NCBI GenBank assembly: GCA_016219185.1
Contig: JACRBZ010000076.1
Coordinates: forward strand, 1-62,742
From: Deltaproteobacteria bacterium
Lineage (GTDB): Bacteria > Desulfobacterota > Desulfobacteria > Desulfobacterales > Desulfatirhabdiaceae
Direction of reading: 5' to 3'
Length of the DNA: 62,742 bases
Shown: positions 1 to 7,964 of the stretch, piece by piece
Layout: each line of letters begins with the position of its first letter
How positions within the stretch are numbered: position 1 is the stretch's first letter
Made by a program: the position numbers and the translations under genes
Notes under the pieces: generated by a model
Database searches by the model: none
Seen by the model: only the letters and a program-made list of their open reading frames with translations
What the model was told of the DNA's origin: nothing

Positions 1-87
1 GGCCAAGTACAACCGATATTGCTTTTCATCTAATACTGAGACTAACAGGTCGTGTCGTATTTTGATTTGCTCTAATGTGATTGACAT
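1..87 (-). CDS. ISAzo13-family transposase, N-terminal part (runs off the left edge)
   Basis: The minus strand has an ATG at 87-85 followed by 29 open codons to the window edge. The translation begins MSITLEQIKIRHDLL and continues to LDEKQYRLYLA. This is the typical opening of ISAzo13-type DDE transposases, in which a short helical segment with a D-E-K/R-x-x-R-L motif comes first. Only this N-terminal piece is visible; the catalytic domain would lie outside the window. A C-terminal piece of the same family lies at the opposite edge, also reading outward. The assignment rests on remembered family resemblance over a short stretch, so confidence is moderate. Confidence 0.6.
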   Translation of the reverse strand, partial: MSITLEQIKIRHDLLVSVLDEKQYRLYLA

Positions 88-466
88 GAATACAGAATAC
101 ACTATTTAGATAAATATTCAAGTTGTTTTGTAATGCATACTTAGTAACCGGACACTGACCATGATGATTATGGTGCAGGCGGGCATCGTTGGCTTTGCTG
201 GATTTGGGTTGGGGGTGGGAGCAAAACACCATGGGTTTTTAAATAACGAAAACAGTAGTATAATTATAACATAAATGCTAAACTTAATACTTGCAATGTT
301 GCCATGACACTAAACGAAAAGATAAAAAAAGCTGTGGAACGAAAGGGGACTTTCCCAGGGAAAGTTGGGCGGGATGACGGATGTGCTTTACACCCTCATC
401 AGCCGGTATGAGCGGAACCAGTCCACTCCCTCTGTCGAAGCCAGGCATAAGAAGATGAGGTGAAGC
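88..466. other. Upstream region without a confident gene
   Basis: The first part is probably the non-coding end of the ISAzo13 element. A short plus-strand frame from 161 encodes a glycine-rich hydrophobic stretch (QAGIVGFAGFGLGVG) that ends quickly; it may be a fragment of a membrane protein. A second frame, 374-463, encodes 29 residues (starts MTDVLYTLISRYERNQ) and stops three bases before the antitoxin start. It could be a tiny leading gene or the end of a lost gene. Neither is supported well enough to call. Confidence 0.4.
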
Positions 467-670
467 ATGCAGACACAGCATACGCAGGAGCTTTTTGACA
501 AGATTCGCAGGCTGTCGCCTGAAAAAGTTGCAGTTGTCGAGGACTTCGTAGAGTTTTTATGGCACCGCGACGAGATGGACACCTTGATCAAGGCGGCAGG
601 CAAGCTTTCTGAAAGGTCTTTCCAGCAAGTATGGGACAACCCGGAAGATGCCGAATATGACGACTTATGA
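467..670 (+). CDS. Antitoxin of PemK-type TA pair (DUF2281-like)
   Basis: A 67-residue acidic helical protein. The segment IRRLSPEKVAVVEDFVEFL matches the DUF2281 / antitoxin style in which a short helix (x-L-x-P-E-K-x-x-E-V-x-D-F-x-x-F-L) precedes an acidic tail. The tail (DNPEDAEYDDL) is the expected toxin-binding part. The gene has a purine-rich ribosome site (GAGGTGAAGC) just before the ATG. Its end overlaps the start of the PemK-like toxin, a layout typical of TA operons where the antitoxin is first and the complex represses its own promoter. The promoter itself is not obvious. Confidence 0.75.
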   Translation: MQTQHTQELFDKIRRLSPEKVAVVEDFVEFLWHRDEMDTLIKAAGKLSERSFQQVWDNPEDAEYDDL

Positions 671-1001
671 ATTCAGTGATGTCATTCTTGTGCCGTTTCC
701 CTTCACCGATCAGACAACCACCAAGAAGCGACCGGCCGTGGTTGTCAGCTCCGAGAAGTACAACAGCGGACGACCCGACCTCATCATCATGGCCATCACC
801 AGCCGCATGCATCAGGTGGACAAGATGGGTGAGAAATTGGTCGCTGATTGGCAGGGAGCAGGATTGCTCAAGCCTTCCGTATTCAAGCCCATTCTCGCCA
901 CCATCGAGAACACTTTGGTTCTTAAGCAACTCGGCAGTCTCCAGAGCGAGGATCGTCACACCCTCGGCCTGATTCTTCAAGATATCCTCGGATCGGATTA
1001 G
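657..1001 (+). CDS. PemK/MazF-type endoribonuclease toxin
   Basis: A 114-residue protein beginning MTTYEFSDVILVPFPFTD, the standard opening of PemK/MazF growth inhibitors, followed by the second hallmark K-K-R-P-A-V-V-V-S-S. These proteins form SH3-like dimers that cut mRNA. I prefer the ATG at 657 over the one at 648 because family members begin at this Met; the overlap with the antitoxin is then 14 bases. Length is normal and the frame is intact to a TAG stop. It stands next to mobile-element debris, as such pairs often do. Confidence 0.85.
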   Translation: MTTYEFSDVILVPFPFTDQTTTKKRPAVVVSSEKYNSGRPDLIIMAITSRMHQVDKMGEKLVADWQGAGLLKPSVFKPILATIENTLVLKQLGSLQSEDRHTLGLILQDILGSD

Positions 1002-1009
1002 ACTCTGGT

Positions 1010-1171
1010 CAACAATCGGTGAGCGTCTCAATTAACACATGGTCGAGCCGGTTTGCAAAAGCGTCTTGATCCAAATCGTTATAGTAGATTTGGGGCGCTC
1101 GATTCCGCGCAAAATGATGTGGGGTAACTCACCCGCGGCATCAATTCCTATGGCTTTCGGTGGCGCGCCAA
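1010..1171 (-). pseudogene. Remnant of REP-associated tyrosine (Y1) transposase
   Basis: Reading the minus strand from TTG at 1171, two frames together give the start of a REP-associated Y1 transposase: one carries GIDAAGELPHIILRGIER, the next, shifted, carries IYYNDLDQDAFANRLDHVL. Both are recognisable parts of the conserved N-terminal block (x-G-A-x-H-H-I-x-x-R-G-x-E-R, then x-D-D-x-D-R-x-x-F-x-x-R-L). The frame breaks near 1085-1095 and then meets a stop at about 1010, before the H-F-H catalytic region. The sequence upstream (1172-1230), with GGGGACAGGTATTGAC on the minus strand, looks like the non-coding leader seen before such genes. Clearly degraded. Confidence 0.7.
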
Positions 1172-1242
1172 TTTGAATAGCAGACAAATAAAACCATAGC
1201 AACAATATGTCAATACCTGTCCCCTAAGTCTCCCCAACCTCA

Positions 1243-4056
1243 CTACAGGCCGTCGTCCTCACCCTCACAGCCTTCTGCAACGGTCGAGCCATCACTGTCG
1301 CCAGCCATGGAGCCCTTCTCCCGCCTCGGAACGGCATAAGAATAGCGGACTGACCTAGTCCGCCGGAATAAGTCCACATCGGTCTTTTTTGACAGCAGGA
1401 ACTTGAGGAACGACTTGCCCTGGAAGCGGCACGTCTGGGAGATGGCCAGCAACAGTAGGTACTGCGAGGCTACCCGCTTGAAGAATGTGCCCGAAATTTT
1501 TCGCTGCACGGCCAACTGGCGGATCGCCCTTTCCGCCATGTTGTTCTCCCATGGGATGCCGTCAAGTGTCAAGAAGGTGAACAGGCTGTTCCGGAAGCGG
1601 TGGAACCGCTTCCGATACGTCTCGGCTGCCTCGGACCGGTACTCTCTTTCCGTGATGTTCTTGTCGTAGAACCGCTCGACATTCTTCTCGAACTTCCGCA
1701 GGTGCCAGGCTTTCAGGCCGAAGCGATCGACTGCGGTCAGAATCGTCGCAAGCAGGGACTGAACCTCCACGGCAAAAGCTTCCAACTCCTTGTCGAACGG
1801 GGCCTTCCAGAGGTCGTCGTTGATGTCGCGGATGAGGTGGACGAGGCATTTCTGCTGTCGGCACGGGAAGCCATCGTAACCGGGGTAGAAGTCGCTCACC
1901 AGAACGCCCTTGTACCCTGCCAGCACCTCGTGGACGATGCCGGACTCCCGGGTCTCGGTCATGCGGAAGATTACGTGCTGACCGTCGGTGAACACCCATA
2001 CGTAGTGGTCCACCCCCTGGATGTTGATCTTGGTCTCATCGACGTGGACGAAGTCGCTCTTGCGGATGGCACTCAAGATCGCCGCCTCAGTAGGGGTATA
2101 ATACTCAGCTATGTATCCCAGGAAACTCACAATGGTGGCGTCGCTCATGCCCACACCGAACAGATGTTCCATCACCTGAATTATGATGAGGTAGGGCAGG
2201 CGAAGGACGATCCGTTGGTAGACGACCCACGCCTGCAGTCCGTGCCCGAAGGGAGAATTGTAGAACTTGTGGAGACTCGGCGGGTTGTAGTAATATCCGC
2301 ATTTGGAACAGTAGGACTTCTGCCCCATGTACTTGGTGATCGTCTTCCTACACCCGTTCCTGGTAAAGGTGAGATCGATGATCGTTCTTTCGGTCGTGCC
2401 TTCGTCGGGCGCGAGATTGTTGTGGCACTTCGAGCATTTTTGCATGGAAGGCACGATAACAACCCGGCTGGCCTTTGGAGTAATCCTGCGAAAGGTCTGA
2501 TGCCCTTTCTGTGCTCCCCTCTTACTCGGACCGCTTTCCAGATCGGCATCTCCAGGTCGGATGCGGATGGAACTTCCATCGCTGTCCTGATGAGCAGATC
2601 TCAAAATCCTATCGAACTGGCCGTGTACCGCATTCCCGGTTTCCGTCGCGTGGCGTTTCGGCCGGCTGGCGACCTCGATGGACGGGTCCGACGCGGCATT
2701 TTTACTGATCTGGCAAAGGTGATTAACCAGTAGCAGGACAGCCTCGCAGTCCTCGCGGTTGTACCGCAGCAGCGACTGTCTGTATTGCTCGTCCCGGGTC
2801 GTCTCCCACCTGTGCCTCCAGACCAGGCTTTGCAGGCCCGATGCCTGTGGATCGGTCCACGCCGCCCCCAGGAACCGGCCCAGAGACTTCAACCCGTTCG
2901 AGCGGACCGGGAAGTAGACCTTGCCGTACACGGAAGACACAACGTTAATCAACTGGTCGGTCAGCCTGCCCCCGTTGCCATGCCGTTTCGCCAGCGTGGT
3001 GAACGCCTTCCTCTCGTAGTCGCCGTAGTGGTAGACTGGGGAGTCGGGGAATGCCTCCAACCGCTCGACCAGGGCTGACCACATTGCGGCCTCGTCCTTC
3101 TCATCATCCGCCCAGAAGGGCTGATACTCGGTCTCCCCGGCTCTGCAGACCAGCAGGCCCGCGAGGTAGTAAGAGTCCCTGTCGGGAACTCCTTCGAGGT
3201 CCACGACCAGTTCGACCGGCCCTCGTTTCAGTTCGGGCAGGTGCTCGACGTGAATCTTCGCTGTTCTGATTGCCAGGGCTTGCAGCTCCAGGCTGTGCCG
3301 TACCTTCCGTCTGGCTTTCTTCCTGCTCCGCCTCGGTTTGTAGACATGCGACAACTGACTGACCGTGAAGATGCCCTTGTCGCGGTATTTCCGCATCAGC
3401 TTGGGAGTCATACGGTCCAAGAGGCTGAGGTTGTTATCCCTCTCCGCCTGTTCGAGGCAGGGGGCCTGGAAAGGGCAGACCTGGCAGTGCTTGTTCAGTA
3501 TGGCTGGCGGGGCGTCGCTGGCCGGGTTGACCGCCCAGGCCTGCAGGGCATCGACGATCCGTCGCACCTCCCTGTACTTGGTGGCGAGCTTCACCTTCGA
3601 GAGCCCGTTGCCGAGCCGGACCAGTGTGCCTGATGCCGGTAGCTTTCCTTGGATATCGCCGAGGACGAGCCCCTCGTAGGCAAGACCGATGACGTCAGCC
3701 CTCGTGGCCCGGCAGGTGCCGATCACTTTCACTGGCTCGTAGCCGAACCTCCCCAACCGTGAGGGCTCGTTCACCTTCATCAGGAAGTCACAGCGTACCC
3801 GGACCCCGTCGGCCGCCAGTTCTGCGTCGGCAAGCACTTCCAGGCCGGGGTTCAGATCGGAGACCCCACTATACGGGAGTTCCTCTACCTGCCCGAGGCT
3901 TGCCCGGTAAGCATGGCGGTTGGCCGCCGCCTGCTCGTCGATGATCTGCACATACTCGTGCGGCCCCAGGTTGGAGGCTCCTGCCATGAGTAGGAAGGCT
4001 TTCCTCGGACACAGCGAGTATGACTCGACAAAGTTAGGCGTGATGATCTGTTTCAT
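1243..4056 (-). CDS. TM0106-type RecB-like nuclease / RNase H-like domain fused to IS66-family transposase
   Basis: A 937-residue protein from ATG at 4056 (MKQIITPNFVESYSLCPRK, the usual start of TM0106 proteins; a longer start at 4209 adds an unlikely leader). Residues 1-205 resemble the RecB/Cas4-like family, with Cys16 and a C-x2-C-x5-C group at 191-200 that could bind Fe-S. Residues 280-445 form a DEDD RNase H-like (YprB-type) domain: D286/E288, D346, and Y432-x3-D436. After a basic linker come two zinc-ribbon cysteine pairs (541/544, 583/586) and an IS66-type DDE domain with HVDET (D673), VSDFYPGYD (D722) and WENNMAERAIR (about 836-846). The reading frame is uninterrupted. No tnpA or tnpB companion is present, and I could not define terminal repeats. 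The nuclease part may act in transposition, or may be a captured host gene. Confidence 0.8.
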   Translation of the reverse strand: MKQIITPNFVESYSLCPRKAFLLMAGASNLGPHEYVQIIDEQAAANRHAYRASLGQVEELPYSGVSDLNPGLEVLADAELAADGVRVRCDFLMKVNEPSRLGRFGYEPVKVIGTCRATRADVIGLAYEGLVLGDIQGKLPASGTLVRLGNGLSKVKLATKYREVRRIVDALQAWAVNPASDAPPAILNKHCQVCPFQAPCLEQAERDNNLSLLDRMTPKLMRKYRDKGIFTVSQLSHVYKPRRSRKKARRKVRHSLELQALAIRTAKIHVEHLPELKRGPVELVVDLEGVPDRDSYYLAGLLVCRAGETEYQPFWADDEKDEAAMWSALVERLEAFPDSPVYHYGDYERKAFTTLAKRHGNGGRLTDQLINVVSSVYGKVYFPVRSNGLKSLGRFLGAAWTDPQASGLQSLVWRHRWETTRDEQYRQSLLRYNREDCEAVLLLVNHLCQISKNAASDPSIEVASRPKRHATETGNAVHGQFDRILRSAHQDSDGSSIRIRPGDADLESGPSKRGAQKGHQTFRRITPKASRVVIVPSMQKCSKCHNNLAPDEGTTERTIIDLTFTRNGCRKTITKYMGQKSYCSKCGYYYNPPSLHKFYNSPFGHGLQAWVVYQRIVLRLPYLIIIQVMEHLFGVGMSDATIVSFLGYIAEYYTPTEAAILSAIRKSDFVHVDETKINIQGVDHYVWVFTDGQHVIFRMTETRESGIVHEVLAGYKGVLVSDFYPGYDGFPCRQQKCLVHLIRDINDDLWKAPFDKELEAFAVEVQSLLATILTAVDRFGLKAWHLRKFEKNVERFYDKNITEREYRSEAAETYRKRFHRFRNSLFTFLTLDGIPWENNMAERAIRQLAVQRKISGTFFKRVASQYLLLLAISQTCRFQGKSFLKFLLSKKTDVDLFRRTRSVRYSYAVPRREKGSMAGDSDGSTVAEGCEGEDDGL

Positions 4057-4118
4057 GGCTTGGTGATCCTGCACCGGGTTCGTGGGAGACGGCTTCCACG
4101 GACCGTTTGCGAACATGA

Positions 4119-4337
4119 GGTAAGCCGGCGGCATTCGGGCGGCTGGCGAAACGGTGTGAAACTCGGGTACGCCGGTATCACGAGATTCTGCGCATTGTCG
4201 GTACAACAAAGGAGGCTACTGCCGAAGTTGCCAAAGTTAACCGCACAGACGTGGACGGCCAGAGCCGCTTGAGGACTCTTCCCCCATACGGGCAGAATTA
4301 CCGGGATTGGCGTGAAGCAGGGCACTTTAACGATTAG
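4119..4337 (+). pseudogene. Possible 5'-truncated gene fragment next to the IS66-like gene
   Basis: A frame without start codon is open for 72 codons and ends at TAG 4335-4337. It encodes charged, globular-looking sequence, including RYHEILRIVGTTKEATAEVA and a C-terminal QNYRDWREAGHFND. Composition is more protein-like than the competing frames here. It could be the tail of a gene cut when the transposase element arrived. I do not recognise the family, and chance opening cannot be excluded. Confidence 0.3.
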
Positions 4338-4431
4338 ATGAGCGGCGCGCCGAAGCACAACAGACACTGGATCACAGCACGGACATTGATGCATCAATAG
4401 AAATTCACAACCGGAATTTCTGCATAATACC

Positions 4432-4983
4432 TTATGGCTGCGAAGATACTTGTTCAAACTCTATAGACTGCTTATTCCACTCAAAAAAACGCCACCATTC
4501 TCTAAATGGTTTAGTTTTATTCCCCATGTGGTCTGAAGGTAAAATACATAAATATGTATTGGCTTTGAACTCCAAGTTGGCAATCTTTGGTCCAAAAGTT
4601 TCGGATAGCCAATTAAGCTGATCGTGATCGCTTCCAGGGCAATACGTGATAAGAACATTCAATTGCCGATTCCAATTCACCAGTTGCTGCATTTCTGTCC
4701 CAGTTGTCTTATATTTATTTTCATGTTCAATGACTGCTAATGCTGAATCTGGGTCTGGATATCCTTTGCCGGTTGTTAGACATTTATCAACTGCATTTTT
4801 ATCATAAAGTGTTCCATCTGCTGGGAAATTGCGTATCAAGTATAGATCATAATGTTTTGCAATGAAAGGATATATGTATGACTCAATAACGGTGGTACCA
4901 AGTACACTATCATTTGTCCATACGAAATCGTTCTTATGATATTCAAAAGCCGAAATGAATGCTGTACAGAACTGTTTTATCAT
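4432..4983 (-). CDS. Hypothetical protein, AT-rich gene
   Basis: A 183-residue protein from ATG at 4983, rich in aromatic residues, with base composition clearly more AT-rich than the rest of the window. The middle contains AVIEHENKYKTTGTEMQQL followed by a hydrophobic strand (QLNVLITY). An acidic residue, an E-H-E-N strand and a later hydrophobic strand are reminiscent of nuclease-like hypothetical proteins, but I see no firm catalytic pattern and make no functional claim. It lies between transposon-related DNA and an islet of small inverted repeats, so recent transfer is likely. Confidence 0.6.
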   Translation of the reverse strand: MIKQFCTAFISAFEYHKNDFVWTNDSVLGTTVIESYIYPFIAKHYDLYLIRNFPADGTLYDKNAVDKCLTTGKGYPDPDSALAVIEHENKYKTTGTEMQQLVNWNRQLNVLITYCPGSDHDQLNWLSETFGPKIANLEFKANTYLCILPSDHMGNKTKPFREWWRFFEWNKQSIEFEQVSSQP

Positions 4984-5024
4984 CGGTATGGCTCCTTCAT
5001 ATAGTATGCTAACAATATTAGATT

Positions 5025-5163
5025 GATCCGCTTAACATACGGAATTTTGGTTTCCTATCCACATAACATGCCATCTGAAAAGGTTGTCTGTTGTATGCTA
5101 TCTTGTTGGATATTAGATACATTAACTAATTTTTGCGTTATATCACGGCATGTTATGCGGATC
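5025..5163. repeat. Short element with imperfect inverted ends (MITE-like candidate)
   Basis: The left end at 5025-5042 (GATCCGCTTAACATACGG) is matched by the reverse complement of 5146-5163 (GATCCGCATAACATGCCG) at 15 of 18 positions. The 9-base word ATCGGTATG occurs at both 4982-4990 and 5161-5169, which might be a target duplication, although its position does not fit the inverted ends exactly. The interior is AT-rich and has no convincing gene. Confidence 0.4.
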
Positions 5164-5188
5164 GGTATGTCAACCCTCTTAAATCGAT

Positions 5189-5329
5189 TCAAAGCCTGTC
5201 CACCGGACTACAAACTCCAGCCGGGACGCGGTTGAGGATACGAGTGTAGATCACCAGCAAATCGGCCAGCCACTTGCCGTCTGAAAGATTCGGCAATACG
5301 GCTTTCACTTCATTGATGGTCATGGCCAT
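5189..5329 (-). CDS. Very small open frame, possible gene fragment
   Basis: From ATG at 5329, or the second ATG at 5323, the minus strand encodes 46 residues including INEVKAVLPNLSDGKWLADL and then IYTRILNRVPAG. The composition looks protein-like and amphipathic. The frame ends inside AT-rich repeat DNA. It may be the N-terminal fragment of a larger lost protein. No family recognised; low confidence. Confidence 0.3.
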   Translation of the reverse strand: MAMTINEVKAVLPNLSDGKWLADLLVIYTRILNRVPAGVCSPVDRL

Positions 5330-5335
5330 CTGAAT

Positions 5336-5460
5336 TTATTAACCCGGCAACTAAATACATTGATATTAGCAAGTGAGTTAACTTATAACACCTTGCAAAC
5401 ATTCAATCTGGCTTAATGACTATTTTCTAATGGTCATCTATTTAATCGCCAGGTTAATAA
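5336..5460. repeat. 125-bp element with inverted terminal repeats (MITE-like candidate)
   Basis: 5336-5356 (TTATTAACCCGGCAACTAAAT is the left end) and the reverse complement of 5440-5460 agree at 17 of 21 positions. The interior is AT-rich and non-coding. It stands directly beside a perfect hairpin at 5464-5509 and 170 bases right of another inverted-repeat element, so the stretch 5025-5509 is an islet of small palindromic units. Confidence 0.45.
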
Positions 5461-5463
5461 TTC

Positions 5464-5509
5464 AATTGACAGATGATCCTGTATGGTAATTCAGGATCAT
5501 CTGTCAATT
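5464..5509. terminator. Perfect 18-bp hairpin followed by T-run (probable terminator)
   Basis: Positions 5464-5481 and 5492-5509 are exact reverse complements (18 bp) around a 10-base loop, and six T residues follow on the plus strand after one A. This fits a Rho-independent terminator working on plus-strand transcripts, possibly also for the minus-strand MarR gene. The stem is long and perfectly paired for a normal terminator and it abuts a MITE-like element, so a mobile origin is also possible. Confidence 0.5.
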
Positions 5510-5656
5510 ATTTTTTAATGGAATAGAAATTGCGAGAATTGACGATTCGCAATGAAATGCCGTAACCGGGATAGGGCGGCGATTTACCGCATGTGTCCGC
5601 TCAATTTATTCGGTTGAATCCGCTCGCGCGGCTCGGTCTTGTGGGTTTTGCCGGCG

Positions 5657-6112
5657 CTATGAAACCTTGATGCTGAGGATTTCCCGGAGCACCGACAGCA
5701 TCTCGGATTTTTTTTCATCGGAATATTTTTGAAGATACTTTTTGACGACCTCTTCTTTTCTGTCTGAAATATTCTTCAGCACCAGTCTTCCTTTCGGCGT
5801 GATTTCCAGATATTTTAAGCGGTCATCTTCCGGAGCGTTTTTTCTGTTGATGAATCCGACTTTTTCCAGTCGCTGGGTGATACCTGTCATGTTCGCGCTT
5901 GAAATCAACATAATCCGGTTGACATTCTTCATCGTATTCTGCCCGTTTTTGGAGGCATCCAAAACCCTGAGCACGTTGTACTGGGGAAATGTAATATCGT
6001 AATTCTTCAAATATAATGAGGATTCTTTTTTAAAGCGTTCGGCCAGCCTCACGATCGCCATCATCACCCGCTCATCAATGCTCATATCATTTTTGTAACC
6101 GCTATCAGACAT
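5657..6112 (-). CDS. MarR-family transcriptional regulator
   Basis: A 151-residue winged-helix protein. The central helices (QYNVLRVLDASKN... ISSANMTGITQRLEKVGFI) and the wing E-D-D-R-L-K-Y-L-E-I-T-P-K-G are the MarR signature; the C-terminal helix would complete the dimer. A GGAG precedes the start by about ten bases. It is divergent from the catabolic gene cluster starting at 6494. In such layouts the MarR protein usually represses the neighbouring pathway and is released by an aromatic or acyl-CoA ligand; the palindrome over the neighbouring promoter (6311-6336) supports this, but the ligand is unknown. Confidence 0.88.
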   Translation of the reverse strand: MSDSGYKNDMSIDERVMMAIVRLAERFKKESSLYLKNYDITFPQYNVLRVLDASKNGQNTMKNVNRIMLISSANMTGITQRLEKVGFINRKNAPEDDRLKYLEITPKGRLVLKNISDRKEEVVKKYLQKYSDEKKSEMLSVLREILSIKVS

Positions 6113-6285
6113 GGTGGTGCAATCTTCTCCAGTTTATTTTATTACGAAGCCATCAAATTCAATATGCCGGATAATGCCCGGAACCCGAATCCTGTAATCG
6201 CGCCTCAAACTATATTGATAAAAAATAATAATAGCAAGATGTTAATCGGTATGAATATTATTTTGTAAATAATCAAAAAATATTC

Positions 6286-6336
6286 TTGACAGAATTATAT
6301 AGTTAAAATATTAATAGTCAATACGTTAACTATTAG
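6286..6336 (+). promoter_or_regulatory. Promoter with MarR-like operator for the catabolic cluster
   Basis: A TTGACA box at 6286-6291, a 17-base spacer and TATTAA at 6309-6314 make a good sigma-70 promoter directed at the cluster. A palindrome of the form TAGTnAAnnnnTTnACTA lies at 6315-6332, extended by TTA/TAA-type symmetry to 6311-6336, just over the -10 and start region. Such A/T-rich palindromes are typical MarR sites. Binding there would block transcription, so repression by the divergent MarR gene is the likely logic. Confidence 0.65.
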
Positions 6337-6493
6337 CGTTTAAACTTTTTAGGCTTTGCAAGATGTCCTCCCGCACTTCACGGAACTTGCGTGCTTCGCC
6401 GGCGCAGAGCCGATCCGTTGCTGTCATGTAAGGATTTTTTGCGAGTTCATCAAGTTTTATCTTAAGGCAATTTATGTAAAATGGAGGTCAACC

Positions 6494-7951
6494 GTGGACG
6501 TAAAAGAAAAATTGTCCGAAGTGGTCGGAGCTGGCGCCTTCTTTGATGATCCTGCAGTGTTGCAGGCTTATGCCGCCGATTTCAGCTACATGCCCTATGG
6601 TGCACCCAATTATGTCGTCAAGCCGAAAAATTCCGGTGAAGTTTCCGGGGTCATTAAGTTCTGTAATGAAAACAGTATTCCGGTCGTCCCATGCAGTTCC
6701 AAGGTCCATTTTTATGGGGCCACGATTCCCAAAGAAGGGGGAGTGATCATGGACATGTCCAGGATGGACCAGGTCCTGGAGATCGATCCCGACAACCGGC
6801 GGGTCAGGTTCGAGGCCGGGGTCACCTGGGATCAACTCACCCGGCAACTGAAAAAAGAGGGGTACAGGGTGATCATGCCGCTGACGCCTCCGGCGGAGCG
6901 TTCCGTGCTCACCGACTTTCTGGAGCGCGAGGAGCCGACCAACCAGGTTTATGATTACGGCGAGCCGCTTGCAGCCATGGAAGTTGTCTGGCCAACCGGC
7001 GAAATATTCAGAATGGGTTCGGCAAGCGTTAACGGCTATCCGGATTCCCCGTCCAAGGGGGGCAATCCCTCGGGGCCGGGTCTTGATTTCTATCGGTTTT
7101 TCCAGTGCGCCCAGGGAACCATGGGCGTGGTTACCTGGACCAACCTGAAAATGGAATCCATTCCGAAAATGGATAAAATTCTTTTTGCGCCGATCAGCGA
7201 CCTGACGTATGCGACTGAATTTTTGTACCGCATCCTGCCGCGCAGGATCGGCCAGGAAGTCCTGATTTTAAATAATGTGGATCTGGCCGCGATTCTTGCG
7301 GAAGATTGGCCCAATGATTTTGAAAAACTGAAATCCACCCTGCCGCCGTGGACCCTGATTCTGGTGCTGAGCGGTCTCTTGAGACGGCCCGAGGAAAAGA
7401 TCGCCTATGAGGAAAACTTCCTGGCCCAGGTCATCAGAAACGAGTTCGCGGATCTACGACTTGCGGAGAATCTTCCCGGATTTCCCGGTTTGAGAAACAA
7501 AGTTCTGCCGATCCTGCGCAGCCCCTGGCCGGCGGATGTGCCCCATTGGAAGAATCGTGTCAAGGGTGCCTGCCAGACGCTTTCCTTCCACACACGGCCG
7601 GTCAAGGCAAAGCATTTCGTGGCCAGGGTCGAGGAGATCGCCATCCGTCATAACTATCCCATCCGTGACATCGGCGTCTATATCCAACCCATTGAACACA
7701 ACCGGGCTTGCAGACCCGAATTCAGCTTTTTTTATGACCCGGAAAACGCAAACGAGAAGAACGCCGTTCGCGCGCTTTATAAGGAAGCCGCAACCGCGCT
7801 GATCAATGAAGGGGCGGTATTTACAAGACCTTACGGCGACCTGGCGCCCATTGTTTACGAGAGGGCGACTTCCTATGCCACGCATCTTCGGAGGCTGAAG
7901 AAGATATTTGACCCGAACAACATTATGAATCCCGGGAACCTGTGCTTCTAA
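6494..7951 (+). CDS. FAD-binding oxidoreductase, PCMH/VAO type (first of two)
   Basis: A 485-residue flavoprotein. The N-terminal half has the PCMH-type FAD domain: VVKPKNSGEVSGVIKFCNEN, VIMDMSRMDQVLEID and GVTWDQLTRQLKKEGY. The C-terminal half belongs to the FAD-linked oxidase / vanillyl-alcohol oxidase fold, ending in the usual KKIFDPNNIMNPGNLCF. I chose GTG 6494 because GGAGGT stands five bases upstream; the longer frame to 6356 would read through promoter leader. The Fe-S oxidoreductase follows 13 bases later, so electrons from the flavin probably pass to it, as in GlcD/GlcF-type complexes. Substrate unknown (2-hydroxyacid or alkylphenol-type compounds are known for the family). Confidence 0.82.
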   Translation: MDVKEKLSEVVGAGAFFDDPAVLQAYAADFSYMPYGAPNYVVKPKNSGEVSGVIKFCNENSIPVVPCSSKVHFYGATIPKEGGVIMDMSRMDQVLEIDPDNRRVRFEAGVTWDQLTRQLKKEGYRVIMPLTPPAERSVLTDFLEREEPTNQVYDYGEPLAAMEVVWPTGEIFRMGSASVNGYPDSPSKGGNPSGPGLDFYRFFQCAQGTMGVVTWTNLKMESIPKMDKILFAPISDLTYATEFLYRILPRRIGQEVLILNNVDLAAILAEDWPNDFEKLKSTLPPWTLILVLSGLLRRPEEKIAYEENFLAQVIRNEFADLRLAENLPGFPGLRNKVLPILRSPWPADVPHWKNRVKGACQTLSFHTRPVKAKHFVARVEEIAIRHNYPIRDIGVYIQPIEHNRACRPEFSFFYDPENANEKNAVRALYKEAATALINEGAVFTRPYGDLAPIVYERATSYATHLRRLKKIFDPNNIMNPGNLCF

Positions 7952-7964
7952 GGAGGGCAAGACA

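Noticed and set aside
1600..2733. Long open frame on the plus strand (377 residues)
   Set aside because: It is the antisense shadow of the IS66 part of the fusion gene; its translation resembles no protein and the opposite frame has full transposase motifs.
5023..5235. Possible 70-residue plus-strand gene
   Set aside because: It lies on top of an inverted-repeat element and encodes no recognisable sequence.
6356..6493. N-terminal extension of the first FAD oxidase
   Set aside because: The stretch lies between promoter and the GGAGGT ribosome site and is not similar to family members; the start was moved to GTG 6494.
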